Assembly (NCBI GenBank): GCA_964403325.1
Contig: CAYOFO010000008.1
Coordinates: 1 to 36,008 of the forward strand
Origin: CAZQNF01 sp964403325
Lineage (GTDB): Bacteria > Patescibacteriota > Patescibacteriia > Magasanikbacterales > GWA2-37-8
Direction: 5' to 3'
DNA: 36,008 nucleotides
Made by a program: the position numbers and the translations under genes. Under the pieces are notes generated by a model. That model did not search any database, was not told where the DNA came from, and saw only the letters and a program-made list of their open reading frames with translations. Shown in pieces: positions 29,478-36,008 of the stretch (the stretch's first letter is position 1; every line of letters starts with the position of its first letter).

Positions 29478-30093
29478 AATAAATCATCCTCTTAAACACC
29501 CCGACCAACGCGTAGGGGTGTTTATTGACGTTCAAAACATGTATTACAGCGCCAAAAATCTCTTTGGCGCTAAGGTGAATTTTGGCAATATAGTAAAAGA
29601 GGCAATAGCCGGGCGTAAACTCATTCGAGCGATTGCCTATGTGGTTAGCACCGAAGGCAAAGAAGAACAGCCTTTTTTTGATGCGCTCTATAATTTAGGT
29701 ATTGAAACGAAAGACAAACCTTTACAAATCTTTTTTGGTGGAGATAAAAAGGCTGATTGGGATGTTGGTATTGCTGTTGATGTGATTCGGTTGGCACCGA
29801 CTCTCGATGCGGTTGTTTTAGTGTCGGGTGACGGTGATTTTGAGCCACTCATTGAGTATGTGCGAATCAATCAGGGTCGCCAAGCGGAAGTAATGGCTTT
29901 TGGTGAGACAACTTCCGGCAAGCTCAAAGAAGCGGCCGATGATTTTGTGGATTTGAGTCAGGAAAAAAATAAGTTTCTTATTTTTCACAAAAATTTTAAT
30001 CATAAACCTGCAACAACACCCAAATCAAACCCGCCTAAATCCGTATCGTCAAAAGTACTATTGCCAAAAGATGAGGGTTTAAAATTGGTATAA
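29461..30093 (+). CDS. NYN-domain (LabA/DUF88-like) putative ribonuclease
   Basis: 210 residues. The NYN/PIN-like nuclease core spans about 17-165: VGVFIDVQNMYY (D23, N26), KKADWDVGIAVDVIRLA (D99, D101, D107) and VVLVSGDGDFEPL (D124, D126). These acidic residues would bind the metal for RNA cleavage. A basic, Pro/Ser/Lys-rich tail (about 178-210) may bind RNA. The gene lies between rpsO and pnp and overlaps rpsO by 17 bases. It therefore belongs to an operon for ribosome and RNA turnover, and a role in RNA processing or decay is a reasonable inference. Confidence 0.87.
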   Translation: MPITSKINHPLKHPDQRVGVFIDVQNMYYSAKNLFGAKVNFGNIVKEAIAGRKLIRAIAYVVSTEGKEEQPFFDALYNLGIETKDKPLQIFFGGDKKADWDVGIAVDVIRLAPTLDAVVLVSGDGDFEPLIEYVRINQGRQAEVMAFGETTSGKLKEAADDFVDLSQEKNKFLIFHKNFNHKPATTPKSNPPKSVSSKVLLPKDEGLKLV

Positions 30094-30109
30094 AAATATT
30101 TTATTCATT

Positions 30110-30175
30110 CGAAACTCGGTGAAAGATCTGGACCTTTGACCGCTGAAGAGGCCTGACATTTTTCTTTGAGTTTCG
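30110..30175 (+). promoter_or_regulatory. pnp leader stem-loop
   Basis: CGAAACTC (30110-30117) pairs perfectly with GAGTTTCG (30168-30175), extended inward by AAAG/CTTT. It lies 15 bases before the pnp start. In E. coli a leader hairpin of pnp is the target of RNase III and PNPase autoregulation. Similar control here is only suggested. Confidence 0.5.
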
Positions 30176-30190
30176 TAAGCAACAAATCGT

Positions 30191-32377
30191 ATGAACATTA
30201 AAAATTGGTCTATAGAGTGGGGTGATCGCACGCTCAGTGTGGAAGTTGGGCATTATGCCTTTCAAACCAACGCTGCTTGTACCGTCCGTTATGGCGACAC
30301 AGTCATTTTGGCTACAGCCGTTATGAGTGCCAATACCCGGGACGGAATTGATTTTTTTCCGCTCATGGTAAACTTTGAAGAAAAGCTGTATGCGGCCGGT
30401 AAAATTAAAGGGAGTCGCTTTATTAAGCGCGAAGGTCGACCGAGCGAAGAAGCTATTCTTACCGGCCGCCTCATCGACCGCTCCGTTCGTCCTCTTTTTG
30501 ACGAAAACATGCGCAATGACATTCAGGTTATCCTAACAGCGCTCTCGGTCGACGGTGAAAACGATTCACAAATTCCGGCTTTGGTGGCAGCTTCGGTAGT
30601 GCTCAGTATCTCGTCCATTCCTTGGAATGGTCCAATTGCTGGGTTGCGTGTGGGCCGTGTCAACGGAGCTTGGAAAATGAATCCTACAGTAACAGAGCGC
30701 CAAAACAGCGATGTTGATATTGTGGTAGCTGGCAGCGCTAAAAAAATCGTGATGGTAGAAGCTGGATGTAAAGATGTATCTGACGGTGAAGTAGTTCAGG
30801 CATTGGAATTCGGAGCCAATCTTTTAACACCGGTCATTGAGTTTATTCAAAAAATTCAAAGCGAAGTCGGTCAAACGAAGCTTGATTTACACACGAACCT
30901 TTCTGAAAAAGAAGTCAAAGTACGTACAGCTGAAAAGCAAGCTGAAGCTTTTGTTGCCAGTCATGTTGAAGATTGGATTTTTGAAAATGTCAAAAAAGGA
31001 CGGACTGATCGCAAAGCCATGATTGATAAATTTAGTCTGGCTATCGCTGAAATGCTCAAAACTCAGGAAATCTCGGATGATATCGCCAAGATAATTCTGG
31101 GTCGAGTCAAAATTTATGTAGAAAAATATATTACTTTACGTATTCTCGACCGTGATCAGCGTCTTGACGGCCGGTCTCTCACCGATATTCGTGATTTGGA
31201 TATTCAAGTAGGTCTATTGCCGCGAACGCATGGCTCAGGCATGTTTATGCGCGGTGATACCCAAGTGCTCTCCGTAGCCACGTTGGGTGCGCCTGGCGAT
31301 GTGCAGACCCTCGATAGTATGGAAGAAGACGGTAAAAAGCGTTATATGCATCATTATAACGATACGCCGGCCTCTTATGGCGAAACCGGACCGATGCGTG
31401 GCCCAGGAAATCGTGCTATCGGACACGGAGCTCTGGCTGAACGCGCGCTTGAGCCGGTGTTACCGCTCGAAAAAGATTTTCCATATGCAATTCGTGTCGT
31501 ATCTGAGGTTTTGGGTTCAAACGGTTCGAGTTCAATGGCTTCCACCTGCGGCTCTTCACTCGCTCTTATGGATGCTGGTGTGCCCATTAAAAAATCAGTC
31601 GCGGGTATTGCGATGGGGCTCGCGAGCGATGCTGCCGGACGCTTTAAAGTGCTGACGGATTTACAAGATATCGAAGACGGCCCGGGCGGCATGGATTTTA
31701 AAATTGCCGGTACACGCGATGGCATTACAGCCATCCAGATGGATACCAAGACTCAGGGCTTAAGTTGGGAAATAATTCATCAAACTTTTGCTCAAGCCAA
31801 AGATGCTCGTTTGCGCATTTTAAGTAGTATGTCCCAAGTGCTCAGCGAACCTCGCTCCGACCTGTCGCCATATGCACCACGCATTGTAACTATCATGATC
31901 CATCCAGACAAGATCCGCGATGTGATTGGTCCGGGTGGTAAAGTGATTAATAAGATTATTGCTGAAACCGGAGTTTCGATTGATATCGAAGATGATGGAC
32001 GAGTATGCATTACTTCGAATAATGCCGAAGGTATGCAAAAAGCAGTGGACTGGGTAAAACAACTGACCCACGAAATAACCGCCGGCGAAACGTACGAAGG
32101 TACGGTTGTTCGTCTCGAAGATTTTGGTGCTTTTATTCAGATTTTGCCAGGAAAAGATGGTTTGGTGCATGTGAGCGAAATTGCTTGGGCACGAACCAAT
32201 AAGCCAAGTGATGTGTTAAAGCTGGGGGATAAAGTAAAAGTTTTGGTAAAAGAAATTGATAAGCTCGGTCGCGTAAATTTGAGCATTCGCGCTTTGCTCG
32301 ATAAGCCGGCGGATTACCAGGAACGCCCACCGATGGAACGCAGCAGTGCACCGCGTCGGTTTAATAACGATCGGTAA
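30191..32377 (+). CDS. pnp: Polynucleotide phosphorylase (PNPase)
   Basis: 728 residues with the full family order: first RNase PH domain (about 10-215, with KGSRFIKREGRPSEEAIL and RLIDRSVRPLF), a helical linker, second RNase PH domain (about 315-550, with GDTQVLSVATLG, HHYNDTPASYGETGP and GSNGSSSMASTCGSSLALMD), a KH domain (about 562-622, VIGPGGKVI) and an S1 domain (about 633-706, GAFIQILPGKDGLVHVSEI). The enzyme degrades RNA 3' to 5' phosphorolytically. The rpsO-pnp order is widely conserved, here with a NYN nuclease gene inserted. A terminator follows. Confidence 0.98.
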   Translation: MNIKNWSIEWGDRTLSVEVGHYAFQTNAACTVRYGDTVILATAVMSANTRDGIDFFPLMVNFEEKLYAAGKIKGSRFIKREGRPSEEAILTGRLIDRSVRPLFDENMRNDIQVILTALSVDGENDSQIPALVAASVVLSISSIPWNGPIAGLRVGRVNGAWKMNPTVTERQNSDVDIVVAGSAKKIVMVEAGCKDVSDGEVVQALEFGANLLTPVIEFIQKIQSEVGQTKLDLHTNLSEKEVKVRTAEKQAEAFVASHVEDWIFENVKKGRTDRKAMIDKFSLAIAEMLKTQEISDDIAKIILGRVKIYVEKYITLRILDRDQRLDGRSLTDIRDLDIQVGLLPRTHGSGMFMRGDTQVLSVATLGAPGDVQTLDSMEEDGKKRYMHHYNDTPASYGETGPMRGPGNRAIGHGALAERALEPVLPLEKDFPYAIRVVSEVLGSNGSSSMASTCGSSLALMDAGVPIKKSVAGIAMGLASDAAGRFKVLTDLQDIEDGPGGMDFKIAGTRDGITAIQMDTKTQGLSWEIIHQTFAQAKDARLRILSSMSQVLSEPRSDLSPYAPRIVTIMIHPDKIRDVIGPGGKVINKIIAETGVSIDIEDDGRVCITSNNAEGMQKAVDWVKQLTHEITAGETYEGTVVRLEDFGAFIQILPGKDGLVHVSEIAWARTNKPSDVLKLGDKVKVLVKEIDKLGRVNLSIRALLDKPADYQERPPMERSSAPRRFNNDR

Positions 32378-32425
32378 TTTTTTCCACTTCTCAAAATACC
32401 TAACAATCAAAACAATTAATAAAAT

Positions 32426-32454
32426 AAAATCCCTCTTTTCTTAGAGGGATTTTT
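32426..32454 (+). terminator. Intrinsic terminator after pnp
   Basis: Stem AAATCCCTCT/AGAGGGATTT around a six-base loop with a run of T. Confidence 0.9.
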
Positions 32455-32533
32455 GATAGAGAATTATTGCATTTTTTTGTTGGGTATGTTTAAATAGGCT
32501 TGGTTTATGGACCGGTTTAGAGAAAATTGTAAA

Positions 32534-32615
32534 GCCGACGTGGTGAAATTGGTATACACGCGTGCCTTAGGAGCACGTACCGCAAGGTGTGAGAGTTCGA
32601 GTCTCTCCGTCGGCA
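32534..32615 (+). tRNA. tRNA-Leu(TAG)
   Basis: Acceptor GCCGACG/CGTCGGC, discriminator A. Anticodon arm CGTGC-CTTAGGA-GCACG (anticodon TAG), then a long variable arm typical of leucine tRNAs, T arm GAGAG-TTCGAGT-CTCTC. Length 82. A weak TTGCAT-17-TTAAAT promoter lies about 40 bases upstream. Confidence 0.95.
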
Positions 32616-32642
32616 CTATTTTGGTTAAATAAATTTTTAACC

Positions 32643-33152
32643 GTGTCTAGATTTGTAAGAGTAAAAGAATTACTCATAAAAATAAAGGCTAGTATTTTTA
32701 TTTTTCTTAAAAAGAATTTATTTGCTTTAGCAAATATTTTCGTACTTATTTTTTTGGCTAGGTCTTTGTCGGTATTTAAAAAACAAGAATCATTTAAAAT
32801 GAAAGCGGATGTTTATACTCAGTCGTTAGGAGTCATTAATAAACTTATTTTGAGTGCAACGATTAAAAACCCGGGAATTTATATCGGCAAAGATTGTGGT
32901 AACGAAGAGCCTTCTTTTGAGGAAAGAAATAATATTTATACGAGGTTGGCTTTTGTCACTGAAAATCCAGTTATATTACAGAATTATTTGTACATAATGA
33001 GTAGTGAGCATATTAATCTAATTAAAGAACGGGATAAGTTTATTAGTTTGCTGAGGAAGGATTTGGGTTTTAATGATGGAATTGATTTTACTAAAATAAA
33101 TAGTGAAAATACTTTTTTGATCAAAAAAGACTGTGTTAAAACAGTCGATTAA
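32643..33152 (+). CDS. Single-TM protein of unknown function
   Basis: About 169 residues if translation begins at GTG 32643. The open frame continues upstream through tRNA-Leu, so the true start must lie after it; ATG 32802 is an alternative giving no TM. A basic N-terminus (RVKELLIKIK) is followed by one hydrophobic helix (about residues 24-42) and an exported or periplasmic domain with two cysteines (DCGNEE near 80 and KKDCVK at the end). No family recognised. Base composition is more A/T-rich than in the neighbours. Confidence 0.5.
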   Translation: MSRFVRVKELLIKIKASIFIFLKKNLFALANIFVLIFLARSLSVFKKQESFKMKADVYTQSLGVINKLILSATIKNPGIYIGKDCGNEEPSFEERNNIYTRLAFVTENPVILQNYLYIMSSEHINLIKERDKFISLLRKDLGFNDGIDFTKINSENTFLIKKDCVKTVD

Positions 33153-33205
33153 GTTTTCGATAAATTAGTACGAAGTATAGAGATTGACAAGAGAAAGCAT
33201 ATAAG

Positions 33206-33242
33206 CTAGTTTTAAATAAAAATACAGTCTAATTTAAACTAG
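33206..33242. other. A/T-rich hairpin between genes
   Basis: CTAGTTTTAAAT (33206-33217) pairs with ATTTAAACTAG (33232-33242) with one bulged T. It may end the preceding gene. The rest of 33153-33320 shows nothing convincing. Confidence 0.45.
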
Positions 33243-33320
33243 AAAAGATTTTTATATTTGACGCTAGTTATAGTTTTAGAAAAAACAAATGTTGGATGGG
33301 TATATTTCAAAAAATAAAAT

Positions 33321-34064
33321 ATGACAGAACAAATGCCACCATTGCAAAGAGAAATAACTCAAGCCGCCTTTGATTCGGCCAGTATAGGGGAGTTTCAGTG
33401 TAGATTGGGACAAATAAGACAAAGGGCAGAACAATTAACACGAGAAGCCACATCTTTGCAGGGCGAAATCGATAGGACTCTGCGGGTTATGAATAGCGTT
33501 TTACAAGGGCACGAAAGCGTGCAAATAGCGACTGATTTTTCCTCGGTGGTAAGAGGTGTAACCAATATGCACACGGGTCAAGTGACCATCAATGCCGAGG
33601 TATTAGTTGATCCGTCTGCGGCCGCAATCAGGCGTCTTGACGAAACTTTGCAGCATGAGCGAGCGCATACCGGCCAAGTTGCCCAGCTTGAACCGCTGGT
33701 GGATGTTTCGAGTGGGGAAATTATTCCATCCGCAGTTTTGTATGAAGGTTTAACGGAAGTTCAAATGGCCGAAGAATTTCATGGTGGAGCATTGCGTGCT
33801 GACGCACCCGAACAGACCTACGCGCAAGGTTTTCGACTGGTACAAGAGGTGGGTGTTGAAGCAGTAGCTAGTTATGTACAAAAAGACGGAGAACACGCCG
33901 GCGACCGCGTGCACATGCAAGGAAGCCTTATCCAAAGAGCTCGTGTGCCGGTTACCGAAGAGAATGTACAAGTTTTGGTGACCAAGTTGCAGGCCGGTGG
34001 TTTTTCAGCTGATCAAATAAGAATTTTAGCCAGACAATTTAAAGAAAAAGAATTGCCGAATTAA
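33321..34064 (+). CDS. Putative HExxH metallopeptidase-like protein
   Basis: 247 residues, hydrophilic, no signal peptide. The N-terminal ~60 residues are helical and may form a coiled coil (RLGQIRQRAEQLTREATSLQ region). HERAH at residues 112-116 fits HExxH. 26 residues later YEGLTE (E142 or E146) offers a third zinc ligand at a spacing usual for gluzincins. The family is not one I can name. It is followed by a terminator and is a single-gene unit. It shows no obvious similarity to the other HExxH protein at 10830 outside the motif. Confidence 0.62.
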   Translation: MTEQMPPLQREITQAAFDSASIGEFQCRLGQIRQRAEQLTREATSLQGEIDRTLRVMNSVLQGHESVQIATDFSSVVRGVTNMHTGQVTINAEVLVDPSAAAIRRLDETLQHERAHTGQVAQLEPLVDVSSGEIIPSAVLYEGLTEVQMAEEFHGGALRADAPEQTYAQGFRLVQEVGVEAVASYVQKDGEHAGDRVHMQGSLIQRARVPVTEENVQVLVTKLQAGGFSADQIRILARQFKEKELPN

Positions 34065-34080
34065 ATTTTTCCATCTTTTT

Positions 34081-34116
34081 ATCTCACCGTTAAAGCCGGT
34101 GAGATTTTTATTTTTC
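34081..34116 (+). terminator. Intrinsic terminator
   Basis: Stem ATCTCACCG/CGGTGAGAT with a seven-base loop, followed by a T-rich tail. Confidence 0.9.
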
Positions 34117-34191
34117 TGATGAAATTTGCCAAATCGTGCGTAAGTGTTTACAATATTCCATTATCTTTAATTTATTTAACGTTCATTTTTT

Positions 34192-34452
34192 ATGAAAGGT
34201 TTAACTACAGAAGATTTATTTCAAGAGGTTTGCCGGCTGGCCGAAGAGCAGGGAGCGGTTACTCAAGAAACTTGGAATGATTTGGTGGATGAGGTATTGC
34301 AGGGCCATGTGGATTTAGGTCGTTTAGATGCGGATCAAGATATCGAAGGTTTTAAAAACGAGCTCGAATCTCGGTTTACAGAGTATGTAGAAGAAATCGC
34401 TGGTGACCCCGGTGCTCAAGATAACTGGGGAGGAGACGGCGAGGAAGTATAA
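34192..34452 (+). CDS. Small acidic protein, paralogue of the one at 34749
   Basis: 86 residues, very acidic, helical. Residues ~8-72 align with the protein at 34749: LFQEVCRLAEEQ against LLQEVTEFARDQ, then QETWNDLVDEVLQGHVDLG against QILWDAIVEEIIDNHQELG. It has a Gly/Asp-rich tail. No family is recognised. It starts a three-gene run (gaps of 6 and 17 bases) with a Smr-domain gene in the middle. Confidence 0.62.
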   Translation: MKGLTTEDLFQEVCRLAEEQGAVTQETWNDLVDEVLQGHVDLGRLDADQDIEGFKNELESRFTEYVEEIAGDPGAQDNWGGDGEEV

Positions 34453-34458
34453 AAAAAT

Positions 34459-34731
34459 ATGAATGCGGTAGAAGCTGCTCTTTTTGCCGCCGAGCTGCGC
34501 CGTGATTTACCGGAATTAGATTTGCACGGGTGCTTCACTTATGAGGTGCAAGAAAAATTGGAAATATTTTTGTATCAGCAGATAGAAAGGCAAGAGCAGG
34601 CTTTTCAGATAATTTATGGTTTTGGAACTGGTGCGTTACGACGAGTGGTGCTAGAGTACTTACAAAGTCAATCATTAATCGCAGGGGTAAAAGAATACGG
34701 GGGGAAATGTTTGGTAGTTTTATTTTCTTAA
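34459..34731 (+). CDS. Small Smr-domain protein
   Basis: 90 residues, essentially one Smr domain: LDLHG (20-24), a helix, then IIYGFGTGALRRVVLEYLQ (51-69) with the GxGxG-type loop, and a final strand. Smr domains act on nucleic acids, as the MutS2 C-terminal domain and as stand-alone RNA endonucleases linked to ribosome rescue. Free-standing bacterial forms usually carry LDLHG and a glycine loop as here. Its flanking genes are paralogous small acidic proteins, which suggests that they act with it. Confidence 0.85.
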   Translation: MNAVEAALFAAELRRDLPELDLHGCFTYEVQEKLEIFLYQQIERQEQAFQIIYGFGTGALRRVVLEYLQSQSLIAGVKEYGGKCLVVLFS

Positions 34732-34748
34732 TTTTACATTTACTTCGT

Positions 34749-34955
34749 ATGTCTATCAATGAACTTTTACAAGAAGTTACTGAGTTTGCCCGAGATCAAG
34801 ATGAAACGCTTACTCAAATTTTGTGGGATGCCATCGTCGAAGAAATTATTGACAATCACCAGGAGCTCGGGGATTTTCAAAATAGCAAAGATGCTCAGGA
34901 AATAAAAATAAAATTGAAAGCAGGATTTGTAAATTTTTTAGAAATAAAAAAATAA
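34749..34955 (+). CDS. Small acidic helical protein, paralogue of the one at 34192
   Basis: 68 residues from ATG 34749. The longer frame from 34707 overlaps the Smr gene and encodes an unrelated hydrophobic stretch, so I reject that start. The homologous region covers nearly the whole protein and ends in LEIKK. It lacks the Gly/Asp-rich tail of its paralogue. No known family. Last protein gene before the rRNA promoter. Confidence 0.6.
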   Translation: MSINELLQEVTEFARDQDETLTQILWDAIVEEIIDNHQELGDFQNSKDAQEIKIKLKAGFVNFLEIKK

Positions 34956-35035
34956 ATTTATTTCATAAAAATGTTTAGGATAGGCAAAAAATTGCTACGT
35001 GTTCGGCTGAATATTTTATCCACACCCTTCATCGC

Positions 35036-35064
35036 TTGACAATATTTTTTAAAGCACGTATAAT
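35036..35064 (+). promoter_or_regulatory. Perfect consensus promoter of the 23S rRNA transcript
   Basis: TTGACA (35036-35041), 17-base spacer, TATAAT (35059-35064): both boxes match the consensus exactly, the only such case I found in the window. It lies about 425 bases before mature 23S. Confidence 0.9.
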
Positions 35065-35250
35065 CCTCACCACGATTGATCTTCTCACATTGAGAACCAC
35101 GTCCAATCAAATGGATACTCCATCGTATCGTTTGGACCTCTGGGTAAGCAACTAGTCATAACAAAATTTTTTCAAAATTCCATGTTAACTAGAATACATA
35201 TTTCTTACTCCGAATATCCAAGCGCATAACTGATTCATTCATGAGTCTTT

Positions 35251-35275
35251 AAAGCCGCTTGTTAAAAGCGGTTTT
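35251..35275 (+). terminator. Terminator-like hairpin inside the rRNA leader
   Basis: CCGCTT/AAGCGG extended by four weaker pairs, loop GTTAA, followed by TTTTAAATTT. It could end a short leader RNA or be passed by an antiterminated rRNA polymerase. Confidence 0.45.
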
Positions 35276-35375
35276 AAATTTGTACACTTCATCTACCCAG
35301 TAACTTGCACGTTGTGCAGGCAAGCGAAGTAAAAAATCTTCTTGCAAGATTTCTCACTTTGCTTGTTTCGAAAGA

Positions 35376-35391
35376 ACTTTGACAATTTACC
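35376..35391 (+). promoter_or_regulatory. boxA-like antitermination site
   Basis: ACTTTGACAATTTACC closely matches the rRNA boxA and its flank as known from E. coli (CTTTAACAATTTATC). It lies about 100 bases before 23S. It includes TTGACA, but no -10 follows at a proper distance. Confidence 0.6.
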
Positions 35392-35486
35392 AAAAACAAT
35401 AGGGTATGTAAGGCTTTAGATTTTTCAATAGAAATCTAAAGTTATTTACACAAAAATCACAAAAGCACAATTAAATGTTTTTGTGG

Positions 35487-36008
35487 TGCGCAATTTCAAC
35501 AAGGGCACATGGTGGATACCTTGACACTAAAAGACGAAGAAGGACGTGGCAGGGTGCGAAATGCCTCGGCGAGCTCCCAAGCAAGCTTTGACCCGAGGAT
35601 CTCCGAATGGGGAAACCCATGCCGATTTATCGGCATATCATATACTGAATACATAGGTATATGAAGAAAACCCAGTGAAGTGAAACATCTCAGTAGCTGG
35701 AGGAAAAGAAATCTCTTAGAGATTCCCTTAGTAGTGGCGAGCGAACAGGGAAAAGCCTAAACTCTATAAATGTTTTTATAGCAGATAAGAACGTCTTCGG
35801 ATGAACTTTGAACTATAAATGAAAGGACAGACCGTTGTTTATAGAGGGTAGAAAGATATAAATGCTAGTTTTCTGTAGACTAGGTAATCAAAGTGTTTAT
35901 TTTTAGCAAAGTACTCTGGAAAGAGTAACCAAAGAAGGTAATAGTCCTGTATGCGAAAAAAATAAACAGATTATAGTTTATAATCTTAAGTAGGGCGGAA
36001 CTCGTGAA
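35487..36008 (+). rRNA. 23S ribosomal RNA, 5' part (cut by window end)
   Basis: Recognised by conserved blocks of 23S domain I: ACATGGTGGATACC near 35507, GAAGGACGTG near 35539, CCGAATGGGGAAACCCA near 35604, and AGTAGTGGCGAGCGAAC near 35732. The 5' end is placed about 32 bases before the end of GGTGGATACC, by comparison with E. coli, and is accurate to a few bases. No 16S precedes it. Confidence 0.95.

Larger units (their letters stand above)
35065..35486 (+). other. 23S leader region without a protein gene
   Basis: No 16S, tRNA or coding region is visible. It holds several hairpins: TCTCA-CAT-TGAGA near 35084; ATGGA-TAC-TCCAT nested inside GTCCAA/TTGGAC (about 35102-35137); TGCAC-GTT-GTGCA (35306-35318); an extended imperfect stem 35321-35365 with CAAGCGAAGT opposite ACTTTGCTTG; and a perfect 10-bp stem CTTTAGATTT/AAATCTAAAG (35414-35441). 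These may guide processing of the pre-23S 5' end. Confidence 0.6.

Noticed and set aside
33184..33212. Promoter from TTGACA at 33184 for the HExxH gene
   Set aside because: No -10 at 17 bases; TATAAG lies only 10 bases away.
35379..35410. Second rRNA promoter from TTGACA at 35379
   Set aside because: No -10 box lies at 16-18 bases, and the surrounding bases match a boxA antitermination site better.
34956..35486. Hidden 16S rRNA, tmRNA or spacer tRNA upstream of 23S
   Set aside because: No 16S 3' end, no cloverleaf and no tmRNA-like ends could be found; only hairpins are visible.

Overview
The window reads as chromosome from a Candidate Phyla Radiation (Patescibacteria) bacterium, most likely of Parcubacteria type. 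The reasons are a long run of small pilin-like membrane proteins with two transmembrane segments, many secreted or surface proteins of unknown function, very few Shine-Dalgarno sequences, and a 23S rRNA gene not preceded by 16S. TGA is used as a stop (for example in the overlapping ATGA of the flippase and AI-2E-type genes), which argues against the code-25 lineages Gracilibacteria and SR1. No species assignment is possible from sequence reading alone.

Layout. 1-6.2 kb: the end of tRNA-Pro, then an envelope block with a CAP-domain protein, two exported proteins, a one-TM protein, a repetitive beta-solenoid-like surface protein and a peptidoglycan-binding protein. 6.4-6.6 kb: tRNA-Gly and initiator tRNA-Met. 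6.9-11.9 kb: AI-2E-type permease, lipid-linked sugar flippase, divergent SpoIID/LytB protein and a HExxH protein. 11.9-14.9 kb: a PadR-controlled membrane operon with three HAAS-type proteins, and a palindrome lying over its -10 box. 15-18.5 kb: PH-domain membrane protein, small membrane protein, ruvB, a CofE-like ligase, a pair of hairpin elements, and a queuosine-precursor transporter with an attenuator-like leader. 18.7-19.7 kb: galU, then a perfect palindrome flanked by direct repeats.

19.7-29 kb is the most distinctive part. A solute-binding lipoprotein is followed by eight consecutive paralogous pilin-like genes, a GT28-type glycosyltransferase, two tRNAs and a ninth paralogue. Five carry cysteine-rich ectodomains, placed N-terminally in three and C-terminally in two. 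One cysteine module appears in both positions. One short pilin alone has a perfect Shine-Dalgarno and an ideal extended -10, suggesting it is the major subunit. No VirB4/VirD4-type ATPase, prepilin peptidase or other pilus assembly gene is in the window.

29-32.5 kb: rpsO, a NYN-type RNase gene and pnp, an RNA-metabolism operon with structured leaders. 32.5-35 kb: tRNA-Leu, a one-TM protein, a HExxH protein, and a Smr-domain gene flanked by two related small acidic genes. 35 kb to the end: a perfect consensus promoter, a roughly 420-base leader with hairpins and a boxA-like site, and the first ~520 bases of 23S rRNA, cut by the window edge.
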